Shown: positions 15,549-24,067 of the stretch, piece after piece
Layout: each line of letters opens with the position of its first letter
Numbering within the stretch: position 1 is the stretch's first letter
Assembly: GCA_031255615.1 (NCBI GenBank)
Contig: JAIRSD010000029.1
Location: 1 to 47,665, forward strand
Source of the DNA: Treponema sp.
Lineage (GTDB): Bacteria; Spirochaetota; Spirochaetia; Treponematales; Breznakiellaceae
Direction: 5' to 3'
Length of the DNA stretch: 47,665 nt
Notes under the pieces: generated by a model
Database searches by the model: none
The model's input: only the letters and a program-made list of their open reading frames with translations
Told to the model about the DNA's origin: nothing
Program-made: the position numbers and the translations under genes

Positions 15549-17021
15549 CTATTGCTCCCGCGGTATAATCCGGCTGTCCCGCCGCAGCTTCCGCAATTCA
15601 AAACTGATCATGACGGCGGTAAGGACAAAGGAAAAAGCGTCCGCCACGGGACCGGCGGAAACCACCCCCCAGAGGCCCCAGATCCGCCCGAAGATAAGTA
15701 TGCAGGGGATAAGCACGATGAACTGGCGCAGCATGGAAAGGAAGATGGAGATCCGGGGCCTGCCGGTAACCACATACATATTGGTAGACACAATCTGGAA
15801 GCCGTTCAGGGGCAGCATGATCACCACGATCCGCATGGCCTGGGGAGCAAAGGCCAGCAGGGCCTCGCTGGATTCGGTGAGAAAGATGCCGACCAAAAAC
15901 CGGGGAAAGAGTTCGACCACCGCAAAACCGGCGACGCAGATAGCGGTGGCGGCCCCAACGGCCAGGACGTAGGCCCGCAGAACCCGGTTGTACCGTTTCG
16001 CCCCGTAGTTGTAGCCCAGGATGGGCTGGGCCCCCTGGTTGATGCCGAAGACAGGCATCAGGATCATCATGATGATGGAACCGCCGATGGTCATGCCCGA
16101 GAGGGCGATGTCCCCGCCGTTTTCCACCCCCAGAGCCTCCGCGCCGTACCAGCCCATGCTCATGTTGTTCAAAAGCTGGACGGCGGACATGATGAACTGC
16201 AGCAGAAACTGGGCGGATCCAAAGGCCATGATCTGGCCCACCATAGAAAAGGAGGGCCTGAAATTCCGGGGTTCCAGTTTTATGACCGCCCGCTTGCTCA
16301 GGCTAAAGAAGACGATCCAGACGGTGCTGGCAAGCTGGGAAATAATGGTGGCCCAGGCGGCGCCCCGCACCCCCCAGCCGAAAATGAAAATGAAAACGGG
16401 GTCCAAAACCATGTTAAGCCCCGCCCCCATGATCATGCCGATCATGGTGACGGTGGGAAAGCCCTGGGCCCTTGTGCAGTGGGAAAGCCCGAAGCCTACC
16501 ATGGAAAAGGAGCTGCCCAAAAGGATGATTCTAAAGTATTCCCGGCTGTAGGCCAGGGCGGCGCTGTTTTCCTGGGCCCCCAGCAGGGACAGGAGGGGAT
16601 CCATAAAGGCCAGCCCCAGCAGGGTTGTGAGGATCCCCATGAACAGGAGGAGAAAAAAACAGTGGTTCAGAGCGTTTTCCGCCTCCCCCCGGCGGCCCTG
16701 GCCCAGACGCATGGAGATCATGTTGGCGGATCCGATGCCGAAAAGCATGGCGACGGCCATGTGGATGGTCATCAGGGGCAGCACCAGGGAAAGGCCCCCC
16801 AGGGCGATTTCGTTGACTCCCCGGCCCACAAAGATCCGGTCCACCATGTTGTAGAGGGCGTTGACCAGCATGCCGGTTATGGCGGGAATGGAAAACTCCA
16901 GGAGCAGCCGGCCCACCGCCACGGTGCCCAGCCGGTCCGCCGCGTTGGGTCTGGCAGGGCCGGGGCTCTGAACAGTCTCCGGCCCTTTGTGTTCATTTTG
17001 AGATTTATCGGTTTCGACCAT
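15549..17021 (-). CDS. MATE-family efflux transporter
   Basis: Twelve-helix multidrug and toxin extrusion family protein exporting organic compounds in exchange for sodium or protons. The 490-residue product has two similar six-helix halves. Typical family segments: LLLEFSIPAITGMLVNALYN and MVDRIFVGRG at the start of the first half, and FGINQGAQPILGYNYGAKRY in the second half (the conserved GxxxGxQPxxGYNxGA). The first 30 residues are a polar cytoplasmic tail. The specific substrate cannot be assigned. Monocistronic on the minus strand. Confidence 0.94.
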   Translation of the reverse strand: MVETDKSQNEHKGPETVQSPGPARPNAADRLGTVAVGRLLLEFSIPAITGMLVNALYNMVDRIFVGRGVNEIALGGLSLVLPLMTIHMAVAMLFGIGSANMISMRLGQGRRGEAENALNHCFFLLLFMGILTTLLGLAFMDPLLSLLGAQENSAALAYSREYFRIILLGSSFSMVGFGLSHCTRAQGFPTVTMIGMIMGAGLNMVLDPVFIFIFGWGVRGAAWATIISQLASTVWIVFFSLSKRAVIKLEPRNFRPSFSMVGQIMAFGSAQFLLQFIMSAVQLLNNMSMGWYGAEALGVENGGDIALSGMTIGGSIIMMILMPVFGINQGAQPILGYNYGAKRYNRVLRAYVLAVGAATAICVAGFAVVELFPRFLVGIFLTESSEALLAFAPQAMRIVVIMLPLNGFQIVSTNMYVVTGRPRISIFLSMLRQFIVLIPCILIFGRIWGLWGVVSAGPVADAFSFVLTAVMISFELRKLRRDSRIIPREQ

Positions 17022-17162
17022 CTGGCTAGTGTCCTATACCGCCCTACCTTTGTAAAGGGCAGGTTTCGGCGTTTCCGGCCCCCCGCGAAACGCCGCGCGG
17101 CATCGCCCGGCCCCCCGGATCTTCCCTTGTACGGCGGGTGCAAGTGTAGTACGGTGAGGAAT

Positions 17163-17468
17163 GCCGAACCAAAACGCCCTGCGTTTTGGTTTTCCGGCGT
17201 TTCACGGTACGCCGTGAAACGCCGCACAGGGAGCAAGATCCTTCTGAGCAGCCGCGCCGGCAGGGAGGCCGGCGGGGGGATATGTTCTATGAGTTTTGGC
17301 GTGAAACGCCAAAACTCACAAGCCCACGAAAACGGCACGGAGGCCGTTTTCGTGGGCCGCGCAAGGGATAGGAGCGGAATTCCCCGCCCCCGGAGGGGGC
17401 GGGGAATTGGAGCGGATAGCCCGGTTTTTTGCGGCCCGCCGCAGGCGAGAGCCGCAAAAAATGCGCCC
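17163..17468 (-). repeat. Composite stem-loop repeat, copy D (Flavo-1-like)
   Basis: Minus strand from 17468: GGGCGCAT, an enlarged hairpin 1 (TTTTTTGCGGC ... GCCGCAAAAAA with extra CTCGCCTGCGGCGG), CCGGGCTATCCGCTCC, hairpin 2 AATTCCCCGCCCCC/GGGGGCGGGGAATT, CCGCTCCTATCCCTTGCGCG. Hairpin 3 is GCCCACGAAAACGGC/GCCGTTTTCGTGGGC, and hairpin 4 is TGAGTTTTGGCG-TTTCA-CGCCAAAACTCA. Farther on lie CGGCGTTTCACGG-TA-CCGTGAAACGCCG-type and ACCAAAACGC/GCGTTTTGGT stems (17165-17225). Hairpin 2 is the same type as in copy F. It lies upstream of the chromate-type transporter genes. Confidence 0.8.
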
Positions 17469-17551
17469 AACCTGCCCTCAATACGCGGCATGGTCTGACC
17501 GGTCCGAATTGCCGGGTTGGGGAAGGCTGGACGCCGGCAAGGGGTAATCTT

Positions 17552-18169
17552 CTGAAAGAATATTGGGAGCTTTTTGCTGTTTTTCTTAAGATGGGGGTCC
17601 TTACTTTCGGCGGGGGTTACGCCATGATTCCCGTGGTGGAGCGGGAGCTTATCAACAAGAGGGGCTGGGTCGATATGGACGAGGTGATGGACTATTACAC
17701 CGTCGCCCAGATTACCCCCGGCATCATCGCGGTGAATCTTTCCACCTTTGTGGGCTGCAAGCGCGGGGGGATCCTGGGCGGGATCCTGACGACCCTGGGT
17801 TTTGTGCTGCCCGGCATGTGTTTTATCACGGCAATCGCGATTTTTCTTGCCGGTTTTGCGGATCTTCCGGCGGTTAGGCACGCCTTTACGGGGATCCGGG
17901 TGGCGGTGTGCGCGTTAATCGTGGACACGGTGGTAAAGCTGATCAAGGGGGTCTTCAAAAACAAGGCGGCGACGGCCCTCTACGCCGCGGCCTTCGCCCT
18001 TTCCGCGGTCTGGGGGCTGTCCCCCATGGCGCTGGTCGCCGGGGCGGGCATCCTGGGGCTTCTGATCTTTCGAACCGGGCCGGACGGCGGGGTCCGGGGG
18101 GCGAAAAAAGCGGGAGAGGGGGCTCCTCCGGCGGACAAACCGGATGAATCCGGGGGGGAGGGCCGGTGA
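17552..18169 (+). CDS. Chromate transporter-family protein, first half (CHR domain)
   Basis: Single-domain CHR protein; with the next gene it makes a two-subunit short-chain CHR exporter. Family hallmarks: FLKMGVLTFGGGYAMIPVVE, the YYTVAQITPGIIAVNLSTFVG segment, and GGILGGILTTLGFVLPG. About six membrane helices, then a hydrophilic C-terminal tail. Homology begins at LLKEYWELFAVF; the only nearby in-frame start is CTG (17552), with AAGGGG seven bases upstream. Anything longer would translate the composite repeat. So the start is either a rare CTG or mis-set. It overlaps the second gene by four bases. Substrates of this group (chromate or another anion) are unproven. Confidence 0.88.
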   Translation: MKEYWELFAVFLKMGVLTFGGGYAMIPVVERELINKRGWVDMDEVMDYYTVAQITPGIIAVNLSTFVGCKRGGILGGILTTLGFVLPGMCFITAIAIFLAGFADLPAVRHAFTGIRVAVCALIVDTVVKLIKGVFKNKAATALYAAAFALSAVWGLSPMALVAGAGILGLLIFRTGPDGGVRGAKKAGEGAPPADKPDESGGEGR

Positions 18170-18717
18170 ACCCGCTTCTCCTCTTTGTCCAGTTTTTTCG
18201 AATCGGCCTCTTTTCCATCGGCGGCGGCTACGCGACTCTGCCTTTCCTCTACGAGATGGCGGATAACTACGAACAGCTTAGCCGGGAGGACGTGGGGAAC
18301 ATGCTGGCCGTGGCCCAATCGCTGCCCGGCGCCATCGGGGTCAATCTTTCCGCCTATACGGGCTTCCGCTTCGCCGGGGTCCCCGGCGCCTTTGCCGCCG
18401 CCCTGGGGCTGGTGGCCCCCTCAATCATCATCATCGGGATCATCGCCCGGGTCCTGCTGGCCTTTAAGAGCAGCAGGACGGCGGCGGCCCTTTTCGCCGG
18501 GTTCCGGCCCGCCGGGGCGGGGCTCCTCTCCGCGGCGGCCTTCGCGGCGGTCGCCGCGGCCCTGTACAATCCCGGCTGGAAGATCTGGTACGAGGCGCTG
18601 CGCCTCCGCGAATTGATTCTTTTCGGGGTTCTTTTCTTCCTGGTGGTGAAATTCAAAAAGCACCCGGTCTTCTACATCGCCGCCGCGGCCCTGGCGGGGA
18701 TCCTCCTGGCCCTGTAG
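18166..18717 (+). CDS. Chromate transporter-family protein, second half (CHR domain)
   Basis: The 183-residue partner CHR domain: FFRIGLFSIGGGYATLPFLYE, then LAVAQSLPGAIGVNLSAYTGF and a run of hydrophobic helices. Starts with GTG overlapping the end of the first gene by four bases, so the two are translationally coupled. The pair corresponds to the two halves of long-chain ChrA. Nothing seems missing. Confidence 0.9.
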   Translation: MNPLLLFVQFFRIGLFSIGGGYATLPFLYEMADNYEQLSREDVGNMLAVAQSLPGAIGVNLSAYTGFRFAGVPGAFAAALGLVAPSIIIIGIIARVLLAFKSSRTAAALFAGFRPAGAGLLSAAAFAAVAAALYNPGWKIWYEALRLRELILFGVLFFLVVKFKKHPVFYIAAAALAGILLAL

Positions 18718-18837
18718 AGGGGGCTGGCGGCAAGGAGCGCGCCCCAAGCCCCGTCCCGCGGCAGACCCCGGCGGCCGGCCGCTAAACGCGCGAAAGCGGC
18801 GCGGAGGCTGCGGGCCCCGCAAGCGGCCGGGCCGGGG

Positions 18838-19869
18838 CTAACGCAGCTTCTTCCGCAGCTTGCGCCGGGCTTTCCGGGCGCTGTCCTGATTTTTCTTTCC
18901 CGGAGAAGCCGCGGCTTCCGCATAGACCCGGATAGGTTTCCTGTCGGGAAGGCGGGCGGCGATGACAAGCCACACCAGAGCAAGGAAAATCTCCAGGAAG
19001 GAGAGAAGCTGGCCGGTGGAAAAACTCAGCAGGGGGTGGCCGGCGGCGGGGGGCAGGACGCTTTTGACAAATTCGAACCGGTACCCCAGATACTCGTCGG
19101 GTTCCCGGAAATATTCCACAAAAACCCGCATGACCCCGTAGATTACAAAGTAGATGCCGAACAAAAAACCCTTGTAGGGCTTTCTGTTGCGGATAGCCCA
19201 GGTAATAGCCCAGGCCAGAACCCCCTCAAGCAGGGCCTCGTAAAGCTGGGATGGATGGCGGGGCAGGTTAATCATCCCCCCCTCAAGAGGAATGCCGGCC
19301 TTTCCCGCTATCTCCCGCACCCAGCTCTCCCCGGCGGGATAGGGGGTGGCATGGGGAAAAATCATCCCCCAGGGACGGGCGGTGGCCCGGCCGTAAAGCT
19401 CCCCGTTGATAAAGTTGCCCAGCCTGCCGAAGGTGTATCCCAGGGGGATGCTGCCGGCAAACATATCGCCGATCTCCCGGGGGTCAAAACGCTTGTACAG
19501 GGCGTAGCTGATGATGCCGAAGGTGCCGCCGATGGCCCCCCCGTGGTAACTCATCCCCATAAACCCGGTAAAACGACCGTCCCGGAAGGGCCAAAAAATG
19601 AGCCAGGGCTGGCGGCGGTAGTAGTCATCGACCTCGTAAACCAGGGTGGAAAAAATCCGCGCCCCCAGCAGCAGACAGACGATGCAGTAGAAAAACATGC
19701 CGGAAAGCTCGTCCCCGGTCATGGGGAAACGCCGTTCCCGCACCTGCCGACGGTAAAGCAGATAGGCGGTCCCAAAGGCGAATATGTACATCACCCCGTA
19801 CCACCGGATAGGAAGATTGGGGATCAGCTCCGGCTTAAGCCAGCTTGGAAAAGGTATGGCAAGGAACAT
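18838..19869 (-). CDS. lgt: Prolipoprotein diacylglyceryl transferase
   Basis: Inner-membrane enzyme that moves diacylglycerol from phosphatidylglycerol onto the lipobox cysteine of prolipoproteins. The 343-residue product has the Lgt signature GRLGNFINGELYGR (about residues 148-161), the MSYHGGAIGG segment with the conserved His (about 109, E. coli His103), RHPSQLYEALLEG and VFVEYFREPD. It has about seven membrane helices and a basic C-terminal tail (KKNQDSARKARRKLRKKLR) that is longer than in E. coli. The malE-type gene in this window encodes a likely substrate. Confidence 0.95.
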   Translation of the reverse strand: MFLAIPFPSWLKPELIPNLPIRWYGVMYIFAFGTAYLLYRRQVRERRFPMTGDELSGMFFYCIVCLLLGARIFSTLVYEVDDYYRRQPWLIFWPFRDGRFTGFMGMSYHGGAIGGTFGIISYALYKRFDPREIGDMFAGSIPLGYTFGRLGNFINGELYGRATARPWGMIFPHATPYPAGESWVREIAGKAGIPLEGGMINLPRHPSQLYEALLEGVLAWAITWAIRNRKPYKGFLFGIYFVIYGVMRVFVEYFREPDEYLGYRFEFVKSVLPPAAGHPLLSFSTGQLLSFLEIFLALVWLVIAARLPDRKPIRVYAEAAASPGKKNQDSARKARRKLRKKLR

Positions 19870-19956
19870 GACCGCATCCTAGCACAGAACAGGGACGATG
19901 TCGCCCGCCGGACCCCATGAACCGCCCCGGACACAGCCGTATATCAAGCCTCTTTT

Positions 19957-20238
19957 GGGCGCATTTTTTGCGGCTCCGCCGCAAAAAACCGGGCTATCCG
20001 CTCCAATTTTTGCTTCGCAAAAATTCCGCTCCTAGCCCTGGCGGGGGCGAACAGCCGCGTCCCTGCGGATGTTCGCCTTCCGGGTTTTGGCGCTTCACCC
20101 CAAAACCCATGGATCGTATCCCCCCCCCGCCGGCCTCCGTGCCGGCGCTTTCGCCTCACGGGCCGCCGCGCTCCGCGCAACAGCCCGGGGATGCCGCTCC
20201 CCGCGCGGAGTTTCGCGCTCCAGCGCGAAACTCCGAAA
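19957..20238 (+). repeat. Composite stem-loop repeat, copy E (Flavo-1-like)
   Basis: GGGCGCAT, hairpin 1 TTTTTTGCGGC-TCC-GCCGCAAAAAA, CCGGGCTATCCGCTCC, hairpin 2 AATTTTTGC-TTC-GCAAAAATT, then a slightly diverged CCGCTCCTAGCCCTGGCG block. Hairpin 3 is GGCGAACAGCCGC/GCGGATGTTCGCC with mismatches. Later stems: GGGTTTTGGCG-CTTC-ACCCCAAAACCC, GCCGGC pairs, and CGGAGTTTCGCG/CGCGAAACTCCG (20205-20235). It ends two to three bases from the RraA-like stop codon. Confidence 0.8.
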
Positions 20239-20240
20239 TA

Positions 20241-21134
20241 TCAGAGGGCGCCGCCCCGGGGATCGTCCTTCCAGTCCAGGTAGCCGTATTTTTGGGCCTC
20301 CCCGTCTTTTTTGAACCAGGCCAAAAAATCCTCCCAGATGTGCCGGGGCCAGGGGCTTTGATCGATTTCCGACGCGGTGTACTTCCGTTCTTTCAGACGC
20401 TGGAAGCCGAAAATATCGATGACGTGGGATTTTTCCGCCGCGTCCACCGCTTGCTCGGCAAACTGGGCGGGCACAAAGCACACCCCCCCGGCGCTGCCGA
20501 ATACAATATCGCCGGGCATACAGGTAGCCTCCCCGATACGGGTCGGCCGGTTATAGCCGGTCATCACATAGTCCCGAATGGGGGTGGGATGGGTGCCCCG
20601 GTAATAGATCTGGAGGTGAGGAATTTTGATCACCTGATCGATGTCCCGAATGCCTCCCCATATTACCGCGCCGCCCCCCTGGGTCCGGTTGGCCACGGCG
20701 GTGGAAAGATTCCCCCCAAAAAAGGTCCCGTAGCGGACCTTGTCGAAAAAATCGACCACCATCACGTCGTCTTTTTGCAGGCGGGTTACCGCTTCCTTGT
20801 TGTAATCGTTCTTGTTCGGATCGCTTTTAAACCCGAAATTTCGGGATTCTTCTTTACAATAGAGATCCAGATCTTCCCGCCAGGGGACGCATTCAATCGT
20901 CAGGGCCCGGCCCACCAGGGGCGTATCGGTAGAATGGGTGGTTTTAAAATTGGCTTCGGTCTGGAAATCCCACTTCAACCGCCAGGCGTGCATCCAGGCC
21001 TCCTCTAGGGTTAAACGGCGCATACGCTCCAGGATCGATTCAGGCACCTTCGGGCGTCCGTCATCCAACCGCTCCCCCTTCCACTGGGGCGTCATCTGCG
21101 CCACCTGATCGGGCGTCATAAAAAAGAGATTCAT
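20241..21134 (-). CDS. RraA-like family protein (aldolase/decarboxylase-type fold)
   Basis: The 297-residue product has the RraA-like core: VMVVDFFDKVRYGTFFGGNL then STAVANRTQGGGAVIWGGIR and DIDQV. This contains the G-G-N-L-S and G-x-R-D motifs that bind substrate and metal in 4-hydroxy-4-methyl-2-oxoglutarate aldolases. Later, MPGDIVFGSAGGVCFVPAQF is the typical follow-on strand (GD...D..GV..VP). N- and C-terminal extensions of about 90 and 60 residues make it longer than canonical RraA (~160). It may be an aldolase acting on small keto acids; the RNase E-inhibitor role is unlikely. AAGGAGGA precedes the ATG. Substrate unknown. Confidence 0.85.
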   Translation of the reverse strand: MNLFFMTPDQVAQMTPQWKGERLDDGRPKVPESILERMRRLTLEEAWMHAWRLKWDFQTEANFKTTHSTDTPLVGRALTIECVPWREDLDLYCKEESRNFGFKSDPNKNDYNKEAVTRLQKDDVMVVDFFDKVRYGTFFGGNLSTAVANRTQGGGAVIWGGIRDIDQVIKIPHLQIYYRGTHPTPIRDYVMTGYNRPTRIGEATCMPGDIVFGSAGGVCFVPAQFAEQAVDAAEKSHVIDIFGFQRLKERKYTASEIDQSPWPRHIWEDFLAWFKKDGEAQKYGYLDWKDDPRGGAL

Positions 21135-21237
21135 GGTTCCTCCTTTACGGGTTTATATGCCCCGAACACGGGGCCGCAGCCAGGGATCTATGGTGTTAAG
21201 CCTTGCCGGCGGAAACTTCAGTTCCCGCCGCCGGCCC

Positions 21238-21528
21238 TTATCTTTTTTCCTTAACCTTTTCCTTTTCCTTGGTAATCTTTTGATCGAGTACGTCCATCAG
21301 CTTATCAATCGCGGGATTGATGTCAAAGTCCTGTTCCTCGACATGAACGGAAACCCCCCAGCGAAAATTCACCGTCGCCTCCGCCTGAAAATTCTTGTCA
21401 TGGGTCAGGGTGATAAGGAGATCCACAATCATGTTCTCCGCGTTGTGGATACGGGCGATCTTCCGGGCCAGGTATTCCCTGGTTTCATCCGTCAAAGCAA
21501 AGTGTACGGCCTTCACGTCGATATTCAT
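21238..21528 (-). CDS. hpf: Ribosome hibernation-promoting factor, short form
   Basis: Binds the 30S subunit at the decoding site and silences ribosomes under starvation. ATG 21528 gives MNIDVKAVHFALTDETREYL... (96 residues), the usual HPF/YfiA start; AGGAGG lies five bases upstream, so the longer frame from 21555 is unlikely. The beta-alpha-beta-beta-beta-alpha fold is evident (VDLLITLTHDKNFQAEATVN, FRWGVSVHVEEQDF). The C-terminal tail is a charged KEKEKVKEKR stretch; the long-form dimerisation domain is absent. It lies downstream of rpoN, a common neighbour. Confidence 0.92.
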   Translation of the reverse strand: MNIDVKAVHFALTDETREYLARKIARIHNAENMIVDLLITLTHDKNFQAEATVNFRWGVSVHVEEQDFDINPAIDKLMDVLDQKITKEKEKVKEKR

Positions 21529-21581
21529 ACCAGCCTCCTCGAAAAATAATACCACAGAGCGGATGCTCCGGGTAGATCAAC

Positions 21582-21620
21582 GGGCTTGTTCAATAACCCG
21601 GTTGGTTATTGAACAAGCCC
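21582..21620. repeat. 17-bp hairpin of the TTGTTCAATAACC family
   Basis: GGGCTTGTTCAATAACC (21582-21598), loop CGGTT, GGTTATTGAACAAGCCC (21604-21620): a perfect stem. Full or half copies recur at about 28552-28570, 40353-40387 and 43848-43879. It lies between rpoN and hpf. It could be a terminator-like or processing structure, or a mobile miniature repeat. Confidence 0.7.
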
Positions 21621-21674
21621 CGCGAAAAACGCGGGTTTCCCGGGGAAATCCACGCCTTCTTCGTTTTAAGCGGC

Positions 21675-21705
21675 TGTTGTTCGGAAACTGAAGTTTCTGA
21701 ACAAC
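21675..21705. repeat. GTTCGGAAAC-TGAA-GTTTCTGAAC hairpin
   Basis: GTTGTTCGGAAAC, loop TGAA, GTTTCTGAACAAC: a 13-bp stem with one mismatch. Same family as at 3313, 13444, 26150 and 43791. Between rpoN and hpf. Confidence 0.65.
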
Positions 21706-21719
21706 TCTAATGCCGGCGA

Positions 21720-21835
21720 TCCGGTTTTATACCGGCAAAACAGCGCGGCCGGCGCCGCGTTCCACCGGCGCGGCCCCTTTGGATTCCCCATTATTTCGCG
21801 GAGATCCGCGCATATTCCCCCACGAAGAACTTTCC
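21720..21835. repeat. Minor intergenic repeat, second copy
   Basis: It shares GGCCCCTTTGGATTCCCC and TTTCGCGGAGATCCGCGC, plus GCGCGGCC and AAAACAGCG flanks, with the element at 9140-9295. It contains short palindromes (CCGGTTTTATACCGG, GGCGCCG). Ends about 40 bases before the rpoN stop. Confidence 0.5.
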
Positions 21836-21876
21836 CGGATTCAGCGTCCGCCCTTTTCACATTCGGCATGGCCGGA

Positions 21877-23238
21877 TCAACGCCGGTGGGGCGATCCCCG
21901 GATAAGCTCGCCCCGGTATTTGGCAACGGTCCGCCGGGCCAGGAAGATGCCCTGTTTTGCCAGGAGTTCCGCGATCTTTTGGTCCGAAAGCCTCCCTCCC
22001 CCGGATTCCCCGGAATCGAGGATCTCCCTGATGACCTCCTTGACTCCTTCCTTGGAATGCTGCCCCCCCCCTGATCCGGCGCCGCTGATGGAATTTGTAA
22101 AGAAATGGCGGATCTCAAAGATTCCCCATTCGGTCTGCATATACTTGCCCCGGGCCGTCCGGGACACGGTGGCCTCGTTGATCTCCAATTCCTGGGCGAT
22201 GTCGCGCAGGGTAAGGGGGGCCAGGTATTTGGGGCCCCGGATGAAAAAATCCCGCTGAAAGACGGTCACGGCGTGGGAAACCTTGAGCAATGTTTGGTTC
22301 CGGTACTTGATCGAACTGATGAAGGCCCGGGCGTCGTAGATGTTTTTCCGGGCGAAATCCCGGGTGTCCTTGCCGCCGCCGCTTTGTCCGGCAAGTTCCC
22401 GGAAATATTGGTTGATCCCCAGGACGGGAATTTCCTCCTCGTTCAGGACGATGACCAGTTCCCCTTCCCGGCGCAGCACCTGGACATCGGGGATCACATA
22501 GCGGACCTCCCCGGAGGCGAACTGGCGGCCCGGAAAAGGGGAAAGCTCCCTGATGCGCTCCATGTACAGGCGGAGATCTTCCTCGGAACGGCCCAGTTTT
22601 TTGGCGGTTTCCCTTATTTTCCCCAGGTACAGGGCCTCCAGGTGGTCGAGGATGCCCTCGATGCCCGGAGGGGCGTCGTTCAACAGGCCGATCTGGACCC
22701 GGAGGGACTCTGGATAATCGGAACAGCAGGTCCCCTGGGGGTCCAGGGAACGGACCAGGGCCATGGCTTCCTCCAAGCGGGGGGGATGTCCCTGAAAAAG
22801 GGCCTCCACCGGCTCCCGATGGAACCCGTCGGCGTCAAGGTTTTGAATGAGGACCTCGCAGAGGCGGTACAGTTCCCCGTCCAGCGGTTCAAGCCGGATC
22901 TGCCAGAGCAAATGCTCCTGAAGGGTCTCCGGACGGGTGAGGACTCCCTCGATGAAACGCTGGCGTTCATCCGACTCCTCCGCCCCCCGCCGGTAGCTGA
23001 AACCGGGATCGGAGGAGGCCTCGAAATATTCTTCCTCCTCCCTGACCGGCTTAATCGCCCCTTCCAGAGACACGGTGGATTTATCCTCCACCAGTTCCAG
23101 AGCCGGGTTCTGTTCAAGCTCCTCCTGGATCCGGCCCCGCAGATCCAGCAACGGCAATTCCATCAGCTTGATCCCCTGGATAAGCTGGGGGCTCAGTTTA
23201 AGACGCTGTTCCTGGATGAGGGCGGACCGTAGCTGCAC
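21877..23238 (-). CDS. rpoN: RNA polymerase sigma-54 factor
   Basis: Directs RNA polymerase to -24/-12 promoters and needs enhancer-binding ATPases. Region I: QLRSALIQEQRLKLSPQLIQ with GIKLMELPLLDL. Region III core domain follows. The helix-turn-helix LRDIAQELEINEATVSRTAR and the RpoN box ARRTVAKYRGEL (consensus ARRTVAKYREEL, one change) are near the C-terminus. GTG 23238 is preferred because region I homology starts there; an ATG at 23277 would add 13 unrelated residues, and neither start has a clear Shine-Dalgarno sequence. Region II is acidic and Glu-rich (REEEEYFE). hpf lies downstream on the same strand. Confidence 0.95.
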   Translation of the reverse strand: MQLRSALIQEQRLKLSPQLIQGIKLMELPLLDLRGRIQEELEQNPALELVEDKSTVSLEGAIKPVREEEEYFEASSDPGFSYRRGAEESDERQRFIEGVLTRPETLQEHLLWQIRLEPLDGELYRLCEVLIQNLDADGFHREPVEALFQGHPPRLEEAMALVRSLDPQGTCCSDYPESLRVQIGLLNDAPPGIEGILDHLEALYLGKIRETAKKLGRSEEDLRLYMERIRELSPFPGRQFASGEVRYVIPDVQVLRREGELVIVLNEEEIPVLGINQYFRELAGQSGGGKDTRDFARKNIYDARAFISSIKYRNQTLLKVSHAVTVFQRDFFIRGPKYLAPLTLRDIAQELEINEATVSRTARGKYMQTEWGIFEIRHFFTNSISGAGSGGGQHSKEGVKEVIREILDSGESGGGRLSDQKIAELLAKQGIFLARRTVAKYRGELIRGSPHRR

Positions 23239-23342
23239 TATACTATTATTGTAACATTGACGGAGTAAAAGTACCATGCTAAGTTGATCCGCGACGGCGA
23301 TTCTCCGTTTGGTTCCCGGATCTTCTTAGGGCGGATATCTGT

Positions 23343-23370
23343 CGGCATCAATGCCGCGGCATTGATGCCG
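23343..23370. promoter_or_regulatory. Perfect 28-bp palindrome upstream of the thioesterase gene
   Basis: CGGCATCAATGCCG (23343-23356) is followed directly by its reverse complement CGGCATTGATGCCG (23357-23370) with no loop. The half-sites themselves contain GGCAT...ATGCC. It lies in the divergent gap between rpoN (minus) and the PaaI-like gene (plus), so an operator is possible. A cruciform or repeat remnant is equally possible. Confidence 0.45.
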
Positions 23371-23473
23371 CAGGGGTGAACCGAAAACGGGACCGCCAAA
23401 ACGCGGGGGCCCGGTATTCGCTCGATATGGGGCGTTTGCCAAGCTGAGCCCGGCCCGCAAGCGGGGGAGTTTC

Positions 23474-23893
23474 ATGGCCTTTGATTTGGAAAAATTTCGG
23501 AGCTTCTTTGCCGCCGACCGCTGGGCCGCCGCCGCGGGGGTGCGCATCGATTCGGTAGGGGAAGATTTGGTGGAATGCAGCATGGAGATTGCCGACATTC
23601 ACCGGAACGCCGGGGGCGCGGTTCAGGGCGGGGCGGTCTTTACGCTGGCGGACCTGGCCTTCGCGGTTCACTCGAACCGGGACATGGTTCAGGGCGCCGA
23701 TCTGGGGATCACCGTGGGGCAGTCTTGCAGCATCTCGTTCCTGAAGAGCAGCCGGGGGAAGCGGCTGATTGCCCGCTCGGTGTGCCTCTCCAAAGGGAAG
23801 ACCATGTCGGTCTACCGGATAAGCGTCAGCGACGATCTGGGGGTTCCCATCGCGGAGATGATCGGGAACGGCTTTACCACGGCCAAAAAGTAG
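23474..23893 (+). CDS. PaaI-family hotdog-fold thioesterase
   Basis: The 139-residue single hotdog domain hydrolyses acyl-CoA or aryl-CoA thioesters in the cytoplasm. The signature IHRNAGGAVQGGAVFTLADL contains the conserved Asn-x-x-Gly...G-G motif and the Asp/Leu helix. Then follow SCSISFLKSSRGKRLIARSV and VYRISVSDDLGVPIAEM strands. GGGGGAG lies just upstream of the ATG. It is the only gene between rpoN and the sugar-transporter set. Substrate unknown. Confidence 0.9.
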   Translation: MAFDLEKFRSFFAADRWAAAAGVRIDSVGEDLVECSMEIADIHRNAGGAVQGGAVFTLADLAFAVHSNRDMVQGADLGITVGQSCSISFLKSSRGKRLIARSVCLSKGKTMSVYRISVSDDLGVPIAEMIGNGFTTAKK

Positions 23894-24067
23894 TCCCGCC
23901 GGGGAGTTGAACGGTTCAGCGCGGAGGCCGGAAAAATTCTTCCGAAAAAGCGAAGGGGCCGATCCACCCTGTGAACATACGATTAAATTTGTGATATAGT
24001 TAGAGCGTCTGTCCACAAGGCCGGTTGCTTTGCGGACAAACCGCGGATTTCAGTCCGATTTCAAGGT

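Noticed and set aside
15456..17498. 680-residue plus-strand frame opposite the MATE gene
   Set aside because: Antisense shadow of the MATE transporter running into composite repeats at both ends; His/Gly/Asp-rich composition.
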